From: Sulfurimonas sp.
GTDB lineage: Bacteria > Campylobacterota > Campylobacteria > Campylobacterales > Sulfurimonadaceae
Direction of reading: 5' to 3'
Assembly: GCA_028687935.1 (NCBI GenBank)
Contig: JAQTZE010000004.1
Coordinates: 129,875 to 193,874, forward strand
Length of the DNA stretch: 64,000 nt
A program made the translations under genes and the position numbers. The notes under the pieces were generated by a model. That model searched no databases and was not told where the DNA came from. It saw only the letters and a list, made by a program, of their open reading frames with translations. How positions within the stretch are numbered: position 1 is the stretch's first letter; each line of letters starts with the position of its first letter. Below, one piece after another: positions 1 to 9,338 of the stretch.

Positions 1-83
1 ATTACATAAACTTTATTGTAAAAAAAAGCTGCTCCAACTATGATAACAAACCCAGCTATAGTATATTTGAGATAATTATTCAC
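1..83 (-). CDS. 5' fragment of a membrane-anchored protein, probable efflux adaptor
   Basis: Only the first 27 codons are in the window; the gene runs off the left edge. It opens with GTG at 83, overlaps the last 8 bp of the TolC-like gene and has a good ribosome site (GGAG) upstream. The visible residues begin MNNYLKYTIAGFVIIVGAAF and form one N-terminal membrane segment. A single-span protein directly after a TolC-type gene is the usual place for an RND or ABC periplasmic adaptor (HlyD/MFP). That assignment is inference from position; the fragment has no diagnostic motif. Confidence 0.55.
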   Translation of the reverse strand, partial: MNNYLKYTIAGFVIIVGAAFFYNKVYV

Positions 84-1326
84 TCTTTTCTCCTCTTAAA
101 TATTTTAATCTATCTATGATTTTTCGCAGAGCAAATTTGGATTCTAGTACTCCTAGCGTAGCTTGTAAGTGAAGCGATGAAGCATCTAGAACCTCTATAT
201 ATGTTGCCAAACCCTCTTTATACCTCGCTTCTACTATAATCTTTGTAGCCAAGGTTGAATCTACAAGTGCTGCTTTTGCTTTACTTGTGTAGTGAAATCG
301 TTGCAAATCTATAAGAAGATTATCTATCTCTTCTTTGAGTTGCAGTCTTTTTGTGTTGTATGACTCTTTCGCTATCTCTCTATCTATACGAGATATCTGC
401 TCTAGCGCTGAGATCCTCCCTCCACTGTAGAGGGGAATCTTCACGCCGATTCCAACCATAGAAGCATCATATTCGTTGAGTGAGTTCTGATGTGAATAGC
501 TTGCAACTGCATCAACAGAGCCATAGTTTTGAGCTATAGCGGCATCATAAAGGAATGAATCTCTCTTGATTTGTTCTTGTGCTGTAGCAAGTGCGTAATT
601 TTTTCCTATAGCCTCTTCGCTCGTACTATTACAGTCATCTTTTGCTTCCATCACCTCTGTAAGCGCAACGTTCAAATCCACCTCTTCACCCATATATAAG
701 AAGAGCGTAGTGAGGGCTTTATGTAGTTCTGCTTTAGTTGATCCTCTCGCATCCTCGGCACTATATAAAGCACTGAGCATACTCATCTCATCCGCTTGTG
801 TCTTTAGTCCTTCTTGAACGAGAGCTACTGCTTGTTTGTATAGTTCCTCTTTGGTTTGATAATCTTTTTCTCTGCTACTAAGCGCTTGAGTTTGAAAGAG
901 TGCTAGGTTATAGATGTTTTTGATGTTATATGCAAGAAGGGCTTGCGCATCTTTGAGTGAAAGTGAAGCTATTATTTGACTTCTTTCATTCGCTTTTATC
1001 GTTGCGTTTGTTTTTGAGAAATCATATATTTTTTGATTTATTACTCCACCAACTTGCCAATTATCATCTGTTATGGTTTTAAAAGTACCATTTTGTGGCA
1101 TAACGAAAGTGTTATGTGGATTGTAATCTGCACTAAGTGTTACTTGAGGCAAGTAGTCCGCCTTGGCAACATCAACTCCAAAGGCACTCTGCTTTAATCC
1201 TAGGGAGAGCTTTTTAATATCAGGATGATTTTGGAGAGATTTTTCTATGCAGAATTCAAGCGTAAGCGTTTGTGCATTTAAGTTGAGTACAAAAAAAGTG
1301 AAAAAAATAGTGAGAAACTTACTCAT
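76..1326 (-). CDS. TolC-family outer membrane efflux protein
   Basis: Outer-membrane channel subunit of a tripartite efflux pump or type I exporter. The 416-residue product has a signal peptide of about 18 residues ending near NLNA, followed by two repeated long helical OEP-type halves rich in Ala, Leu, Glu and Gln. The length matches the family. It is the first gene of a minus-strand operon that continues into a probable adaptor gene. An inverted repeat about 80 bp upstream could be the operator of a regulator. The substrate cannot be told from the sequence. Confidence 0.85.
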   Translation of the reverse strand: MSKFLTIFFTFFVLNLNAQTLTLEFCIEKSLQNHPDIKKLSLGLKQSAFGVDVAKADYLPQVTLSADYNPHNTFVMPQNGTFKTITDDNWQVGGVINQKIYDFSKTNATIKANERSQIIASLSLKDAQALLAYNIKNIYNLALFQTQALSSREKDYQTKEELYKQAVALVQEGLKTQADEMSMLSALYSAEDARGSTKAELHKALTTLFLYMGEEVDLNVALTEVMEAKDDCNSTSEEAIGKNYALATAQEQIKRDSFLYDAAIAQNYGSVDAVASYSHQNSLNEYDASMVGIGVKIPLYSGGRISALEQISRIDREIAKESYNTKRLQLKEEIDNLLIDLQRFHYTSKAKAALVDSTLATKIIVEARYKEGLATYIEVLDASSLHLQATLGVLESKFALRKIIDRLKYLRGEKSE

Positions 1327-1406
1327 AAATATATCTCCTATTTACAAAGATGGAGTTGTATTATTACGTATATTTGTTAATTTTATATTAGGAGCGTATA
1401 TAAATA

Positions 1407-1439
1407 GGACACTTTACAGGATTTATCGATAAAGTGTCT
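1407..1439. promoter_or_regulatory. Inverted repeat upstream of the efflux operon, possible operator
   Basis: Arms GACACTTTA (1408-1416) and TAAAGTGTC (1430-1438) are exact inverse complements 13 bp apart, lying upstream of the TolC-like gene in its promoter region. Efflux operons are often controlled by TetR-type repressors at such repeats, but no regulator gene is visible here. It is not followed by a T-run, so a terminator is less likely. Confidence 0.4.
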
Positions 1440-1485
1440 TATATGAGTTGAAAAAATTAAAAGTATGCTCATATCTTAAAAAGCG

Positions 1486-1511
1486 AAAAATAGAATCGGA
1501 ATTCTATTTTT
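1486..1511 (-). terminator. Intrinsic terminator after the diguanylate cyclase gene
   Basis: An 11-bp stem (AAAAATAGAAT / ATTCTATTTTT) with a 4-nt loop lies immediately after the stop codon of the diguanylate cyclase gene and ends in a T-rich stretch. Confidence 0.65.
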
Positions 1512-3359
1512 TTATCTGAGATTATTGTTATCAGACATTTGCGCTTCGTATTTCACTATCTTATTTCTGCCGGTAGTTTTTGCTACATAAAGTGCTGTAT
1601 CAGCAAATTTGATACATTTCCAGATAGTGTCTCCATCGGTCGGAAATGTAGAGATGCCTATACTCATAGTCTTTTGCATAGTCTCTCCATTGCCTACTTC
1701 AAAAATGAGATTCGCAAAGGCAGAGTGAATTTTTTTAGCAACATTAAGAGTGCCTTCTTCACTTGCATTGTAGAGCAGAACAACGAACTCTTCGCCTCCA
1801 TAACGTATTGCGAGATCCGCTTCACGGATACAATCATGTAAAACTTTTCCTATTTCAACGATGACTTTATCGCCTACATCGTGTCCATAAGTATCATTGA
1901 CTTTTTTGAAGTAGTCAACATCGAGCATTAGTATGCTGTAGGTCTCATTGGAACGTTTTGCCTGAGACATAAATTGATCGATAAATTCTTCTAAAAATCT
2001 TCTGTTGTAAAGTCCTGTCATAGGATCTTTCAGTGAAGTCTCACGGAGTTTATCCATAAGTATTCGACTCTCTATCACCGGTTTCGCCGCTTCAAGATAG
2101 TTTTTGATACTTGGTAGTTGTGCATTGATTTTATTGATCTCATTAACATTATTTGCCGTGATAGAAATGACAAGAGAGTTGTCATTATTGATCGTAAAGG
2201 GAAGACAAATATATTTGAAATCATGCGCATTACAAGTTTTGCACAGGTCTATAAATTCGGTAGAGATAACATCTGTTTTTGTTCTGTGTGCACGGCAAAG
2301 GCTGGCATCATCATTGACGCTATCCAAGCAGATACTTTCTCCCTCTGAGATATAGATAAGTTTTCTGAAGCTAGTTATATTATTTACTTCATAAAAAGAG
2401 AAGTTCGCAATTTTATACTTTGTTTTTAAAACATCAGTGATTCTGCTATAAACAACAGCTTTTGAAGCATCTATCTCTATCGTTTTTTTGAATTTATAGA
2501 TATCTGAAAGCTCTCCGATAATTGTTTTTGCTTCATGCAGTGGATCCGCTGATGAAACGCAGCCTTGCGGGATAAAGGTACCGAGATTGTATTTTATATC
2601 CCCAAAAGTCGCTTGCATCTTTCTAAAGAGTGTATTGATTTGATTGACGATTTCTCTTCCATCACCTGAAACAGATGTTGAAAACTCATGGGTAAAATCA
2701 CCACTATAGGCTTTAGTAATACCATCTTGAAGATTTTGAAAGAGTTTCATATATGGTGTGACATAGTAGTTGATAAGGAAAAGTACTATCACTATAAATA
2801 GAAGGTTGATTCCAAGTATCTTGAGAATAGTAAACATCCCGCTGTTTCGCATACTTGTAATGTCAAACTCCATGCTGATAGCACCGAGTGTATCGCCGCG
2901 TTTGACATCATGACAGCTTAAGCAGTTTGGGCTGTTAATTTCTGCAGTTGCTTTATAAGGAATAGTGACTCGTAAGAGAATTTTGTCTGCTTTTTCTCTG
3001 ATCTCTTTGAACTCTTCACCTGTTGCTAAAACTTTTTCATCTATAACATCACGCACAGACTCATTCTGAAAGCCTGTGCCATATTGCTTGATAACATTTT
3101 GCGAACGCACAATCCATAAAGCTTTGACATCATCTGTATTGGATATCTGGTTTAAAAAATAAGCTCTTTTGTCCATTGTACCATTTAGCATATGAGCAGT
3201 GAGCCCATCTTTAACGAGATTTGCAGTCATCTTTGACTTATCAACAGCGCTGTTGATACTATAATCTCTAAAGTTGAGTGAAACATTGATAATAGTTGCT
3301 ATCCCTAGCGCGAGTAACATCAATGTTACGATTATAAGAAGTCTATTTTTTGTTTGCAT
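1512..3359 (-). CDS. Membrane diguanylate cyclase with periplasmic heme-binding sensor domain
   Basis: Predicted to make cyclic di-GMP. The 615-residue protein has a membrane segment at about 8-28, a periplasmic domain with a heme c motif CLSCH (146-150) of the DUF3365/Tll0287-like kind, a second membrane segment near 178-198, a HAMP-like stretch, a cytoplasmic segment with several Cys (including CKTC), and a C-terminal GGDEF domain. The active-site loop is GGEEF (521-525), and an RxxD inhibitory site (R512-D515) sits five residues before it, so the cyclase should be active and product-inhibited. The heme suggests redox or gas sensing. There is no EAL domain. An 18-bp palindrome lies just upstream of the start. 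Confidence 0.88.
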   Translation of the reverse strand: MQTKNRLLIIVTLMLLALGIATIINVSLNFRDYSINSAVDKSKMTANLVKDGLTAHMLNGTMDKRAYFLNQISNTDDVKALWIVRSQNVIKQYGTGFQNESVRDVIDEKVLATGEEFKEIREKADKILLRVTIPYKATAEINSPNCLSCHDVKRGDTLGAISMEFDITSMRNSGMFTILKILGINLLFIVIVLFLINYYVTPYMKLFQNLQDGITKAYSGDFTHEFSTSVSGDGREIVNQINTLFRKMQATFGDIKYNLGTFIPQGCVSSADPLHEAKTIIGELSDIYKFKKTIEIDASKAVVYSRITDVLKTKYKIANFSFYEVNNITSFRKLIYISEGESICLDSVNDDASLCRAHRTKTDVISTEFIDLCKTCNAHDFKYICLPFTINNDNSLVISITANNVNEINKINAQLPSIKNYLEAAKPVIESRILMDKLRETSLKDPMTGLYNRRFLEEFIDQFMSQAKRSNETYSILMLDVDYFKKVNDTYGHDVGDKVIVEIGKVLHDCIREADLAIRYGGEEFVVLLYNASEEGTLNVAKKIHSAFANLIFEVGNGETMQKTMSIGISTFPTDGDTIWKCIKFADTALYVAKTTGRNKIVKYEAQMSDNNNLR

Positions 3360-3375
3360 AATTCCTCTTCTTCTA

Positions 3376-3393
3376 AATATAAGCGCTTATATT
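3376..3393. promoter_or_regulatory. 18-bp perfect palindrome in front of the diguanylate cyclase gene
   Basis: AATATAAGCGCTTATATT is self-complementary over 18 bp and lies 17-34 bp upstream of the ATG, overlapping the likely -10 or leader region. This is the geometry of a repressor operator. A 5' hairpin in the mRNA is an alternative. Confidence 0.45.
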
Positions 3394-3432
3394 AGCTAAG
3401 TAAAAATTAATTCTACGTGAAATTAGAAAATC

Positions 3433-5247
3433 TTATTCTACTGTTACACTTTTTGCCAAGTTCCTCGGCATATCAACATCATTGCCAAGTCGAACAGAAA
3501 TCTCAAGTGAAAGCAGTTGCAGCACAACCATCATCTCAAAAAATTCAAGCATATAGTCCTGACATGAGCTAATTGGAATAAAGTCATCTGCTTTGTCAAA
3601 CTCAAGAGCACTGATAGCACAGATAGTAGAGTCGCGTGCGCTGAGCTCTTCGACATTACTTTTTGCTTTTTCATAGAGAAGATGCTGTGGCAAAAGAGCG
3701 ATAGTAAAAAGTTCAGGGTCAGCAAGTGCAATAGGACCGTGTTTCATCTCGCCAGATGGATACCCTTCCGCATGAAGATAGGAAATCTCTTTGAGTTTAA
3801 GCGCACCTTCGAGGGCGAGAGGATAGAATATATCTCGACCGATAAAAAAGAAACCATGTCCGTGAAGGTAGCGTTTTGAGAGTCTTTTGATGTGTTCATG
3901 TGTTACATCACTTACTTTTGTACTTAGGGGTACTTGGCGCATAAGCGCGATCTGTTTTGCTATCTCTTTGGCATCAAGAGAATTTTTGAGTTTGGCAACA
4001 TACATACTGAGCATCCAAAAGACCATCACTTGGGTTGCGAAAGCTTTTGTCGAAGCAACACCTTTTTCAACACCTGCACGTGTGAGGATACAAGCATCAG
4101 CCAAACGCACCATTGAAGAGTTGTCGACGTTACAGATGACCAAAGTCTTCAGCCCTGCTGCTTTTGCCATCTTGAGTGTTTCAAGGGTATCAGCAGTTTC
4201 ACCACTTTGAGAGATAACGACAAAAAGAGTGTCTTTGCTCATGATAGGTGAACGGTAACGGAATTCGCTAGCAACTTCTACGGATGTTTTTATCTTCGCA
4301 TAACGTTCAAAAAGATAAGTCGCGCTTAAAGCTGAATGGTATGATGTTCCACAAGCACAGAGTTTGATCTCGTTAATCCCATCAAAAAGTGAGGCATCAA
4401 GTTCATCAAAAACAATACCCTCATCGCTGAGTCTTCCAAGAAGTGTATCGGTGATAACATCGCTTTGCTCGTAAATCTCTTTTTCCATAAAAAATCTAAA
4501 ACCATTTTTTTGTGCAGAGAGTTTGTTCTGTGTCAGTTTTGTAAAACGTGGGTTCTTTTTATTGCCATCTTTGTCAAAAATAACGATTGCGTTTGGTGAA
4601 ACATATCCGTAATCACCATCTTCAAAATAGTTCACATCTGTGCAGTGACCGATGAGTGGTGTGTCTGAAGAGGCAAAATATTTGTCATTTTGTGCATCAA
4701 TGCCCACAAGCATAGGTGAACCGTGTTTTGCAAAAAAGATACTCTCATCTTCACTTTTTGTGACAAGTAAGATTGCGTATGCTCCGTGGAGCTGAGATAT
4801 AGTCTTTGTAAAAGCTTCGAGGGCACTTGAAGCGGATTTGAGGTTTTTTTCAAAAAGATGCACGATGACTTCCGTGTCTGTTTGACTTAAAAAAGTGACA
4901 CCTTCACTCATAAGCTCTTTTTTGAGTTTTGCATAGTTTTCAATTATACCATTATGAACGACATATGAGCTCTCACCTAAATGTGGGTGGGCATTGAGTT
5001 CTGTAGGTTTTCCGTGTGTTGCCCAACGTGTGTGACCAATACCAACTGCAAAATCTTGTGTAATAAAATCTTTTGTTTTCTCTTCAAGGTTGACAAGTTT
5101 CCCGACAGCTTTATAGCTTTCAAAATTGTCATGCTGTAAAACGGCGATGCCAGCAGAGTCATAACCACGATATTCAAGCTCTTTTAAGCCCTCTAATAAA
5201 ATCTCTTTTGTATTTTTTTTGCCTATATATCCAACTATTCCGCACAT
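3433..5247 (-). CDS. glmS: Glutamine--fructose-6-phosphate aminotransferase (isomerizing)
   Basis: Makes glucosamine-6-phosphate from fructose-6-phosphate and glutamine, the first step to UDP-GlcNAc for peptidoglycan and lipid A. The product has 604 residues, full length. It begins MCGIVGYIG with Cys2 as the glutaminase nucleophile, followed by the Ntn-type glutaminase domain (about 1-220) and two SIS domains (SQSGETADT near 345) ending in the conserved LAKSVTVE. It starts 17 bp after glnD, so the two are probably co-transcribed. No glmS ribozyme-like leader is seen. Confidence 0.97.
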   Translation of the reverse strand: MCGIVGYIGKKNTKEILLEGLKELEYRGYDSAGIAVLQHDNFESYKAVGKLVNLEEKTKDFITQDFAVGIGHTRWATHGKPTELNAHPHLGESSYVVHNGIIENYAKLKKELMSEGVTFLSQTDTEVIVHLFEKNLKSASSALEAFTKTISQLHGAYAILLVTKSEDESIFFAKHGSPMLVGIDAQNDKYFASSDTPLIGHCTDVNYFEDGDYGYVSPNAIVIFDKDGNKKNPRFTKLTQNKLSAQKNGFRFFMEKEIYEQSDVITDTLLGRLSDEGIVFDELDASLFDGINEIKLCACGTSYHSALSATYLFERYAKIKTSVEVASEFRYRSPIMSKDTLFVVISQSGETADTLETLKMAKAAGLKTLVICNVDNSSMVRLADACILTRAGVEKGVASTKAFATQVMVFWMLSMYVAKLKNSLDAKEIAKQIALMRQVPLSTKVSDVTHEHIKRLSKRYLHGHGFFFIGRDIFYPLALEGALKLKEISYLHAEGYPSGEMKHGPIALADPELFTIALLPQHLLYEKAKSNVEELSARDSTICAISALEFDKADDFIPISSCQDYMLEFFEMMVVLQLLSLEISVRLGNDVDMPRNLAKSVTVE

Positions 5248-5264
5248 CTGTGGCCTTTTGTATT

Positions 5265-7769
5265 TTATTTTGTTAAAAGTGTATAGATTTTGTCGACATT
5301 ATTACATATATCGTTTTGTTTTTCCATTAAAAAAGTGTCTTTGACCTTATGTTTACTACTGTGGATCTTGGCGGTAACAATATTGATATTGAGCGTTTCA
5401 AAACAGCTCATGATGTAGGCTAAAAGACCTCGTTGGTTACTTGTTTGAACACTGACCTCTGCATGAGTGAGTGAATGGTCACAGTCGATGCTTATCTGCT
5501 CTTTTTTGATGGTTATATCAAGATTTTTTACCTCTTGTTTCATATCAAAAGAGTTGGCAATAATCTCTTCAACATCTGCGATTTCTTCATCAGTGATATT
5601 TTTAACAAAATCTATTTTGAAATATTTTACGTCATCAAAGAGTGTAAGAATCTCCATTGTTCCGACATCTAAGCGGCTGAGACTTGCAAGGAGATAACTG
5701 ATGTTGAGCGGTATTTTTCTAAAGATCTCAATAGTCAAAAATTGTTTATGTTTGATATTGAAACTGTAGTCTTGCACCTCTTTTGCTTGGAGGGCTATGG
5801 AGCTGATATCTTCTAACGTATGAGAGAAAAAGAAAAGATTTGACTCGATTCGGAGTATCTTTTTTTGTAAAAGAAGTGGAAGCTCTTTAAACGCAGCCGA
5901 GTTGACAAGGCGTTTTTCTATATTGATGCGTTTACTCGCATCGGTAATTCTGTTTGCGTTTTCAGAGACTTCAAGCGCACTTTTGTAGAGATCGTGGAGT
6001 AGTTTGGAGTTAAAAGAGTTATAGGTCTCTCCCCCGACACCGTTAATATCTGCATAGGTGAGGATATAAAGAAGTTTGAGATTTTTCGTATCGTTGATAT
6101 ACGACATAAAGGTATAAAGTGTTTTTTCATTATGAATATTCTCTTTAAACGCAACGCTGCTCATGAGAATATGATGTCTTACAAGTAAAACAATACGATT
6201 GAGCGCATCTTCACTGAGTGCGAGTCGTTTCGCCAAAGGAGCGATTAGTTTTGCCCCCACTTCACTATGATCTTGTTTGCGTCCTTTGCCCGTATCGTGG
6301 AAAAGTACTGCGATTTTGAGAAGGAGTCGCTCTTCATCACTGAGCTCATCATAAAGCTCTTTGATAAAAGGATCTTCAATGTTTTCAAGAAATTTGATAC
6401 AGTTGATGGAGTGGATATCAACGGGAAAGTGATGATAGCCGTCAAACTGCGGAAGATGCATTACTTTTTTGAAATTTAAAAAGAGTTGATGCAAGATGCC
6501 AGCGTCATAAAAGAGTTTTAAAAAGCAGTGCATGTTGCGTTTTTTGAGGAGCTCTTTGAGTAGAGTGTATGTTTTTTTAGAGAGAGGATGCGCGATTTTT
6601 GCATAGGTAAATTGGTTTAAAAAGCCCGCATCAAACTGATACGGTTTGTCTTTTAAGGCGACAAGCATCTCTAAAAGTGAGTTGATAGATTTAAACTTGA
6701 TATTATAAGAAGCGTAGAGGCGATCATCTATAAGGTAGAAACCTTTGCTTAGACGGCTTTGTCTAAGAGTTGCAATCATCGGTTTTTCTACAAGATATTG
6801 GCGTACCATTTTTTTTGCAAAAATCTGCGTAAAGTTATTGATACGCCATTGTGCTTGGAGTACCCTTGTGACCATTTTTCGCTCATCCGAAAATCCAAGC
6901 AAACGGCTTACTGCTGGAATATGTTCGAGCAAAAGCCTATCTTCTTGTTTGTTGGTAATAAGATGTAGAGCACTTCGAACACGAAAGAGAAGTTCAAGTG
7001 CCATGCGATACTCTTTGTACTCTTCATCGCTAAACAAATTACCACTCATCTCTTTGAGGCTTGAGATACCATAAATAGTCTGCGCAATCCAGTAGAGAAG
7101 CTGTGTATCACGAAGACCGCCAACACTCTCTTTGATATTTGGCTGCATTGAGGTCGGATTTTTCTTTCTTCTGATCTGTGCCTCTTCTATTTTTGCCAGA
7201 ATAAACTCTTTTTGTTTATAGAGTCGGATACGGTTGAGCTGGCGCATCGTTGCATGCCAGGTAAATGTAGAACCTGTAATAAGACGAGACTCCATAAGCG
7301 AGGTACGAATAGTAATATCTTCTGTACTTGCTTTGAAAAGGTCATTGACTTTATGAACTCTGTGTCCGAGTTTGAGTCCCGCATCGAGTGCAAGATAAAA
7401 AAGTTTTTCTATAATAAGTTCAAGGTTATAGCCGTTTATCTCTTCATAAACGATGAGTAAATCGATGTCACTATGAACACAAAGCTGTTCTCGTCCGTAA
7501 CTTCCAAGTGCGACTATCGCGATAGGAATATTGCTTCGCATCGGCATATAGTTGCCAAAAGCGCGTCTGAGTACTGTTTTGTACATGAGTTCTAAAATAG
7601 AATCAAGCTTTTTGGTATGTTTGACTAAAAAATCTTTCCCTTGAGAACTTTGAAAAAGCTCTGGGAGAGAACTTTTGTACTCTGTAATATATTGTTTGAA
7701 AAGTTTGGAGAGCTCAAAATCTGAACCGTTCTTTTCGATGATGTTTTCTATCTGCAGTAATAAATCCAT
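5265..7769 (-). CDS. glnD: [Protein-PII] uridylyltransferase / uridylyl-removing enzyme
   Basis: Nitrogen sensor that uridylylates and de-uridylylates PII. The 834-residue protein has a nucleotidyltransferase domain (GSYGRE near 89-94 with the metal-binding pair D101/D103), the PII-UTase linker, an HD domain with LFHDTGKG (about residue 495-502) and a C-terminal ACT region. It looks like the complete family architecture, with weaker ACT repeats than in enterobacteria. A TATAAT box on this strand (7805-7800) gives it its own promoter, divergent from the LsrG-like gene. glmS follows in the same operon. Confidence 0.93.
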   Translation of the reverse strand: MDLLLQIENIIEKNGSDFELSKLFKQYITEYKSSLPELFQSSQGKDFLVKHTKKLDSILELMYKTVLRRAFGNYMPMRSNIPIAIVALGSYGREQLCVHSDIDLLIVYEEINGYNLELIIEKLFYLALDAGLKLGHRVHKVNDLFKASTEDITIRTSLMESRLITGSTFTWHATMRQLNRIRLYKQKEFILAKIEEAQIRRKKNPTSMQPNIKESVGGLRDTQLLYWIAQTIYGISSLKEMSGNLFSDEEYKEYRMALELLFRVRSALHLITNKQEDRLLLEHIPAVSRLLGFSDERKMVTRVLQAQWRINNFTQIFAKKMVRQYLVEKPMIATLRQSRLSKGFYLIDDRLYASYNIKFKSINSLLEMLVALKDKPYQFDAGFLNQFTYAKIAHPLSKKTYTLLKELLKKRNMHCFLKLFYDAGILHQLFLNFKKVMHLPQFDGYHHFPVDIHSINCIKFLENIEDPFIKELYDELSDEERLLLKIAVLFHDTGKGRKQDHSEVGAKLIAPLAKRLALSEDALNRIVLLVRHHILMSSVAFKENIHNEKTLYTFMSYINDTKNLKLLYILTYADINGVGGETYNSFNSKLLHDLYKSALEVSENANRITDASKRINIEKRLVNSAAFKELPLLLQKKILRIESNLFFFSHTLEDISSIALQAKEVQDYSFNIKHKQFLTIEIFRKIPLNISYLLASLSRLDVGTMEILTLFDDVKYFKIDFVKNITDEEIADVEEIIANSFDMKQEVKNLDITIKKEQISIDCDHSLTHAEVSVQTSNQRGLLAYIMSCFETLNINIVTAKIHSSKHKVKDTFLMEKQNDICNNVDKIYTLLTK

Positions 7770-7799
7770 TGTGAGTACTTTATAAATAATTTTTTCTTA

Positions 7800-7805
7800 A
7801 TTATA
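7800..7805 (-). promoter_or_regulatory. -10 box for glnD-glmS
   Basis: TATAAT on the minus strand, 30-35 bp upstream of the glnD ATG, in an AT-rich intergenic stretch. The promoter type is the Campylobacterota sigma-70 form, which relies on the -10 box. Confidence 0.55.
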
Positions 7806-7822
7806 GTGCACTTACTTTAATT

Positions 7823-7831
7823 TGATATAAT
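7823..7831 (+). promoter_or_regulatory. Extended -10 promoter for the lsrG-like/lsrK/mqnE operon
   Basis: TGATATAAT, an extended -10 element (TGn plus TATAAT), 40 bp upstream of the first gene of the plus-strand operon and back-to-back with the glnD promoter. Confidence 0.6.
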
Positions 7832-7870
7832 CTTGCAGATTAATTTTTAAACAACTATGGAGAGAAGCAT

Positions 7871-8158
7871 ATGACGATTACAAAAAGGGTGACATTTCTA
7901 GCAAAAGAGGGTTGTGAGGCAAAAATGAAAGAGTTGCTAAGTGCTATGGTAGTGCCTAGCAAAGCCGAAGATGGGGCAATTTTCTATGAAATATTTCAAT
8001 ATGAAAACAACAGAAGAAAATTTATGGCGGTAGAGACTTGGAGAGATGAGCTTGCACTTGAAGGACATAAAACTTCTGAGCATTATAAGATTTACAAATC
8101 AAGCTTTGAGCCGTTTTGTGAAGAAAAGTACACAGATGAACTTGAAGTGTTAGGATAA
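7871..8158 (+). CDS. ABM-domain (antibiotic biosynthesis monooxygenase-like) protein, LsrG-like
   Basis: A 95-residue single-domain protein of the ferredoxin-like ABM fold. LsrG, the P-HPD isomerase of autoinducer-2 breakdown, is of the same size and fold, and this gene is two genes upstream of a clear lsrK, so an LsrG role is the best reading. Quinol monooxygenase (YgiN-like) is the alternative because ABM proteins look alike. The ATG follows a GGAGAG ribosome site. The stop codon directly abuts the start of the aldolase gene. Confidence 0.7.
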   Translation: MTITKRVTFLAKEGCEAKMKELLSAMVVPSKAEDGAIFYEIFQYENNRRKFMAVETWRDELALEGHKTSEHYKIYKSSFEPFCEEKYTDELEVLG

Positions 8159-9337
8159 ATGATGGAAAATTTATGGCGAGATGAAGAAGCAAAAAAATTT
8201 ACAAGTGATTTGGAGTTGCGTGTCTACACCTCCAATCTTTTAGGGCGCAATGATCAGCTTGTCTTACATGGCGGCGGCAATACCTCGGTAAAAACTATCC
8301 AAAATGGCGAAAAAATACTGCTTGTCAAAGGGAGCGGTTGGGATCTTGTAAGTATCGAAGCCGCAGGTTTTGCTCCAGTGAAACTTGCTGCACTTTTAGA
8401 GATGGCAAAACTCTCTGAACTCAGCGATAGCGATATGGTAGCGGGACAAAAAGCAGCGATGAGTGATAGCTCCGCTCCAAATCCTTCAGTAGAAGCTATT
8501 TTGCACGCACTGATTCCTTATAAGTTTGTGGACCATACACACGCAGATGCTGTTGTGACTATCTCAAACGCAGTGAGCGGCGAAGAAAATATCAAAAAAC
8601 TCTATCCGAACTTTTTGATCGTACCTTATGTTATGCCGGGATTTATTCTCGCACATACGATTTATGAGATGACCAAAGGAGTGGATTGGACGAAACTAGG
8701 GGGCATAATTTTGCATAACCACGGTATCTTTACTTTTGATGATGATGCAAAAAAATCGTATGAGAAGATGATAAACGCAGTCTCCAAAGCAGAAGTGTTT
8801 TTAGAAGAAAACGCGTCTGTAAATTTGGAACATACACTTATACGAAGTGATTGCGATATTATCAAAATTCAGAAGTTTTTCTCTGCACAAAAAGGCTACG
8901 AAGTCTCTGTTGTTATCAACCAATCACCTCTGGCAAAATTTTACGCTTCACAGGAAAATCTACGAAGTTTCGCTTCGCGTGGCGTTTTGACACCTGAACA
9001 TATAATCAGAACCAAAAGAGTGCCTCTGATCATGGAAGATACAAACCTTGAAGAGGGTGTTAATAATTATAAAAAAGCTTATATGGAATATTTTCATAGA
9101 TATGCGACAAATGAAATGCCTCTTGATCCCTCTCCAAATTATATGGTGATTAAAAACGCAGCGGTAATCTCTTTTGGCAAAAACAAAAAAGAGGCGCAGA
9201 TCGTGAGTGATATTGTAGAACATACGATGCTTGCAGTTCTTCGAGCGGATAAACTTGGCGGATATAAAAGTATCAGCGAAGAGAATAGTTTCGCCATGGA
9301 ATATTGGGAACTTGAACAAGCAAAACTCAAAAAATAA
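8159..9337 (+). CDS. Class II aldolase/adducin family protein
   Basis: A predicted metal-dependent sugar-phosphate aldolase of 392 residues. It has the class II aldolase core with GGGNTSVK (about 40-47), DHTHADAV with zinc-ligand histidines (about 125-132) and LHNHGIFTF (about 181-189). At about 390 residues it is longer than the 210-residue fuculose-phosphate aldolases and resembles the aldolase half of bifunctional RhaD-type aldolase/dehydrogenases, without the dehydrogenase half. It lies between an LsrG-like gene and lsrK, so it may cleave a phosphorylated five-carbon product of AI-2 in place of the LsrF thiolase. That role is inference. Confidence 0.8.
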   Translation: MMENLWRDEEAKKFTSDLELRVYTSNLLGRNDQLVLHGGGNTSVKTIQNGEKILLVKGSGWDLVSIEAAGFAPVKLAALLEMAKLSELSDSDMVAGQKAAMSDSSAPNPSVEAILHALIPYKFVDHTHADAVVTISNAVSGEENIKKLYPNFLIVPYVMPGFILAHTIYEMTKGVDWTKLGGIILHNHGIFTFDDDAKKSYEKMINAVSKAEVFLEENASVNLEHTLIRSDCDIIKIQKFFSAQKGYEVSVVINQSPLAKFYASQENLRSFASRGVLTPEHIIRTKRVPLIMEDTNLEEGVNNYKKAYMEYFHRYATNEMPLDPSPNYMVIKNAAVISFGKNKKEAQIVSDIVEHTMLAVLRADKLGGYKSISEENSFAMEYWELEQAKLKK

Positions 9338-9338
9338 T

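Noticed and set aside
3376..3393. Reading the 18-bp palindrome as an intrinsic terminator
   Set aside because: It lies upstream of a gene start, has no T-run and no loop; an operator is more likely.
3300..5260. A glmS ribozyme upstream of glmS
   Set aside because: The gap between glnD and glmS is only 17 bp, too short for the ribozyme, and these occur mainly in Firmicutes.
9231..9338. A longer N-terminus for LsrK starting inside the aldolase gene
   Set aside because: The extra 36 residues overlap the aldolase coding sequence and have no counterpart in LsrK; the ATG at 9339 fits the family start.
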